This document shows, in pieces, positions 5,998-6,623 of a stretch of 6,623 nt of DNA. A model generated the notes under the pieces. That model did no database searches and had not been told where the DNA came from. It was given only the letters and a program-made list of their open reading frames with translations. A program made the translations under genes and the position numbers. This DNA comes from Alphaproteobacteria bacterium. GTDB taxonomy: Bacteria > Pseudomonadota > Alphaproteobacteria > Sphingomonadales > Emcibacteraceae. The first letter of the stretch is position 1. Every line of letters begins with the position of its first letter. The DNA lies in the NCBI GenBank assembly GCA_030432815.1, contig JAUILB010000163.1, positions 1 to 6,623 of the forward strand. Direction: 5' to 3'.

Positions 5998-6623
5998 TTA
6001 ATTTTCAAATGCCGTTTTTATTTCTTCAACAAGATGGTTTATAAACCCAAGATGCGTCCATAGTCCGTTTCCTACTTTTGGATGGCCGCAAAAATATGAA
6101 TCACCAATTGGGAATATACGTTTTTCATTAAAACAACCGCATTCAGCATCCATATTGATATATGGTTCATAAATAAAAGGTGGGTTTATTTTTATCTGAC
6201 CGCTTTCATCTATCTTGATCAGCATCTCCATAAATGATTTTATGTTGTAATTTAATGCTGATATTTTACCACTATTGTCGTTTAGAAAAGTTTTTAAACT
6301 AACTGGCCTTCTTACGCACGAGAATAAAAAATCATATTCTTTTTTAGCAAGGTTTACAAAAACCAAGCTCGAATTAATCTCGTCTAGCAGAACCCCCTTC
6401 CAAATATAAAATAAATGTGAATGATTAAACGGTTCTATAAAATCAGCCACCGATTTAAGCATACCAATCGGAATTCCCGTTATTTTAATCATATGAGTAT
6501 TAATTCTATCATTTCCAATATAAGGAAAATGATAGATACCATATTTTTTAAGCACAATATCCATATAACTTTGTTGGATACCATATCCGTTACTTACCTG
6601 GTTTGTGTTTGTAAAATTAGTAC
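5998..6623 (-). CDS. C-terminal part of a probable FAD-dependent oxidoreductase (flavin monooxygenase/halogenase-like)
   Basis: The frame is open from the right edge of the window to the TAA at 6000-5998, giving 207 visible residues. The ATG at 6564-6562 is internal: 19 in-frame codons precede it without a stop, so the true start lies outside. The diagnostic feature is visible residues 173-186, GDSYFCGHPKVGNG. This fits the GD-x6-P-x2-G-x-G pattern with which PHBH-fold flavoproteins hold the FAD ribityl and pyrophosphate, and a helix follows (FINHLVEEIKTAFEN), as in that family. The GxGxxG Rossmann motif should be upstream. Visible residues 20-165 would be the substrate-binding sheet and helices. 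The chain ends about 33 residues after the GD motif, shorter than many group A monooxygenases, so a compact oxidoreductase, halogenase or cyclase is also possible. The substrate cannot be told. The gene is markedly AT-rich (about 32% GC on sampled lines) compared with the FecR-like gene, which may signal transfer. It reads toward the autotransporter gene 180 bases away. Confidence 0.7.
   Translation of the reverse strand, partial: TNFTNTNQVSNGYGIQQSYMDIVLKKYGIYHFPYIGNDRINTHMIKITGIPIGMLKSVADFIEPFNHSHLFYIWKGVLLDEINSSLVFVNLAKKEYDFLFSCVRRPVSLKTFLNDNSGKISALNYNIKSFMEMLIKIDESGQIKINPPFIYEPYINMDAECGCFNEKRIFPIGDSYFCGHPKVGNGLWTHLGFINHLVEEIKTAFEN
6039..6051. repeat. 13-base direct repeat, copy 2 (coding)
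   Basis: TTATAAACCCAAG matches 5974-5986 exactly, 65 bases apart. Here it encodes Leu-Gly-Phe-Ile near the C-terminus of the flavoprotein, read on the minus strand. Confidence 0.5.

Noticed and set aside
6562..6564. ATG as the start of the flavoprotein gene
   Set aside because: Nineteen in-frame codons upstream contain no stop, no ribosome binding site lies before the ATG, and the family needs an N-terminal Rossmann region that would be missing.
1..6623. CRISPR array, tRNA, rRNA or insertion sequence
   Set aside because: No regularly spaced repeats, cloverleaf, rRNA-like stretch, transposase-like protein or terminal inverted repeats with target duplications were seen.

Overview
The window reads as a chromosomal segment of a Gram-negative bacterium. 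The outer-membrane autotransporter requires a double membrane, and its N-terminal passenger style (a threonine/serine-rich start followed by beta-helix rungs) recalls autotransporters I know from Alphaproteobacteria. The taxonomic guess is inference only. Counts on a few single 60-base lines suggest base composition falls along the window: about 57% GC in the FecR-like gene, about 40% in the autotransporter gene and about 32% in the right-hand flavoprotein gene.

Left part, plus strand (1-2135): the 3' end of an Asn/Gln/Thr-rich gene of unknown function is followed after 2 bases by a complete gene for a secreted FecR-domain protein. The two almost certainly form one operon whose promoter lies outside the window. 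The FecR-like protein has a signal peptide, a helical N-terminal region, a FecR beta domain and a C-terminal domain that may be NTF2-like. It is not a classical membrane anti-sigma FecR.

Middle (2136-2532): a gene-free gap of about 400 bases between convergent genes. It holds several inverted repeats and one convincing bidirectional terminator (2483-2509).

Right part, minus strand (2533-6623): a large type V autotransporter (1094 residues, no cysteine) with signal peptide, beta-helix passenger, linker helix and a 12-strand-type barrel domain ending in Phe. It has its own ribosome binding site and possibly its own promoter. Upstream of it, in the same direction, is the 3' part of a gene whose product carries the FAD-binding GD...PxxGxG motif of flavin monooxygenases and related oxidoreductases; the gene runs off the right edge.

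I found no RNA gene, CRISPR array, transposase or other mobile-element gene, and no clear evidence of an undescribed multi-gene system. The parts most worth a closer look are the FecR-like protein with its Asn/Gln-rich partner and the compositionally different flavoprotein gene.
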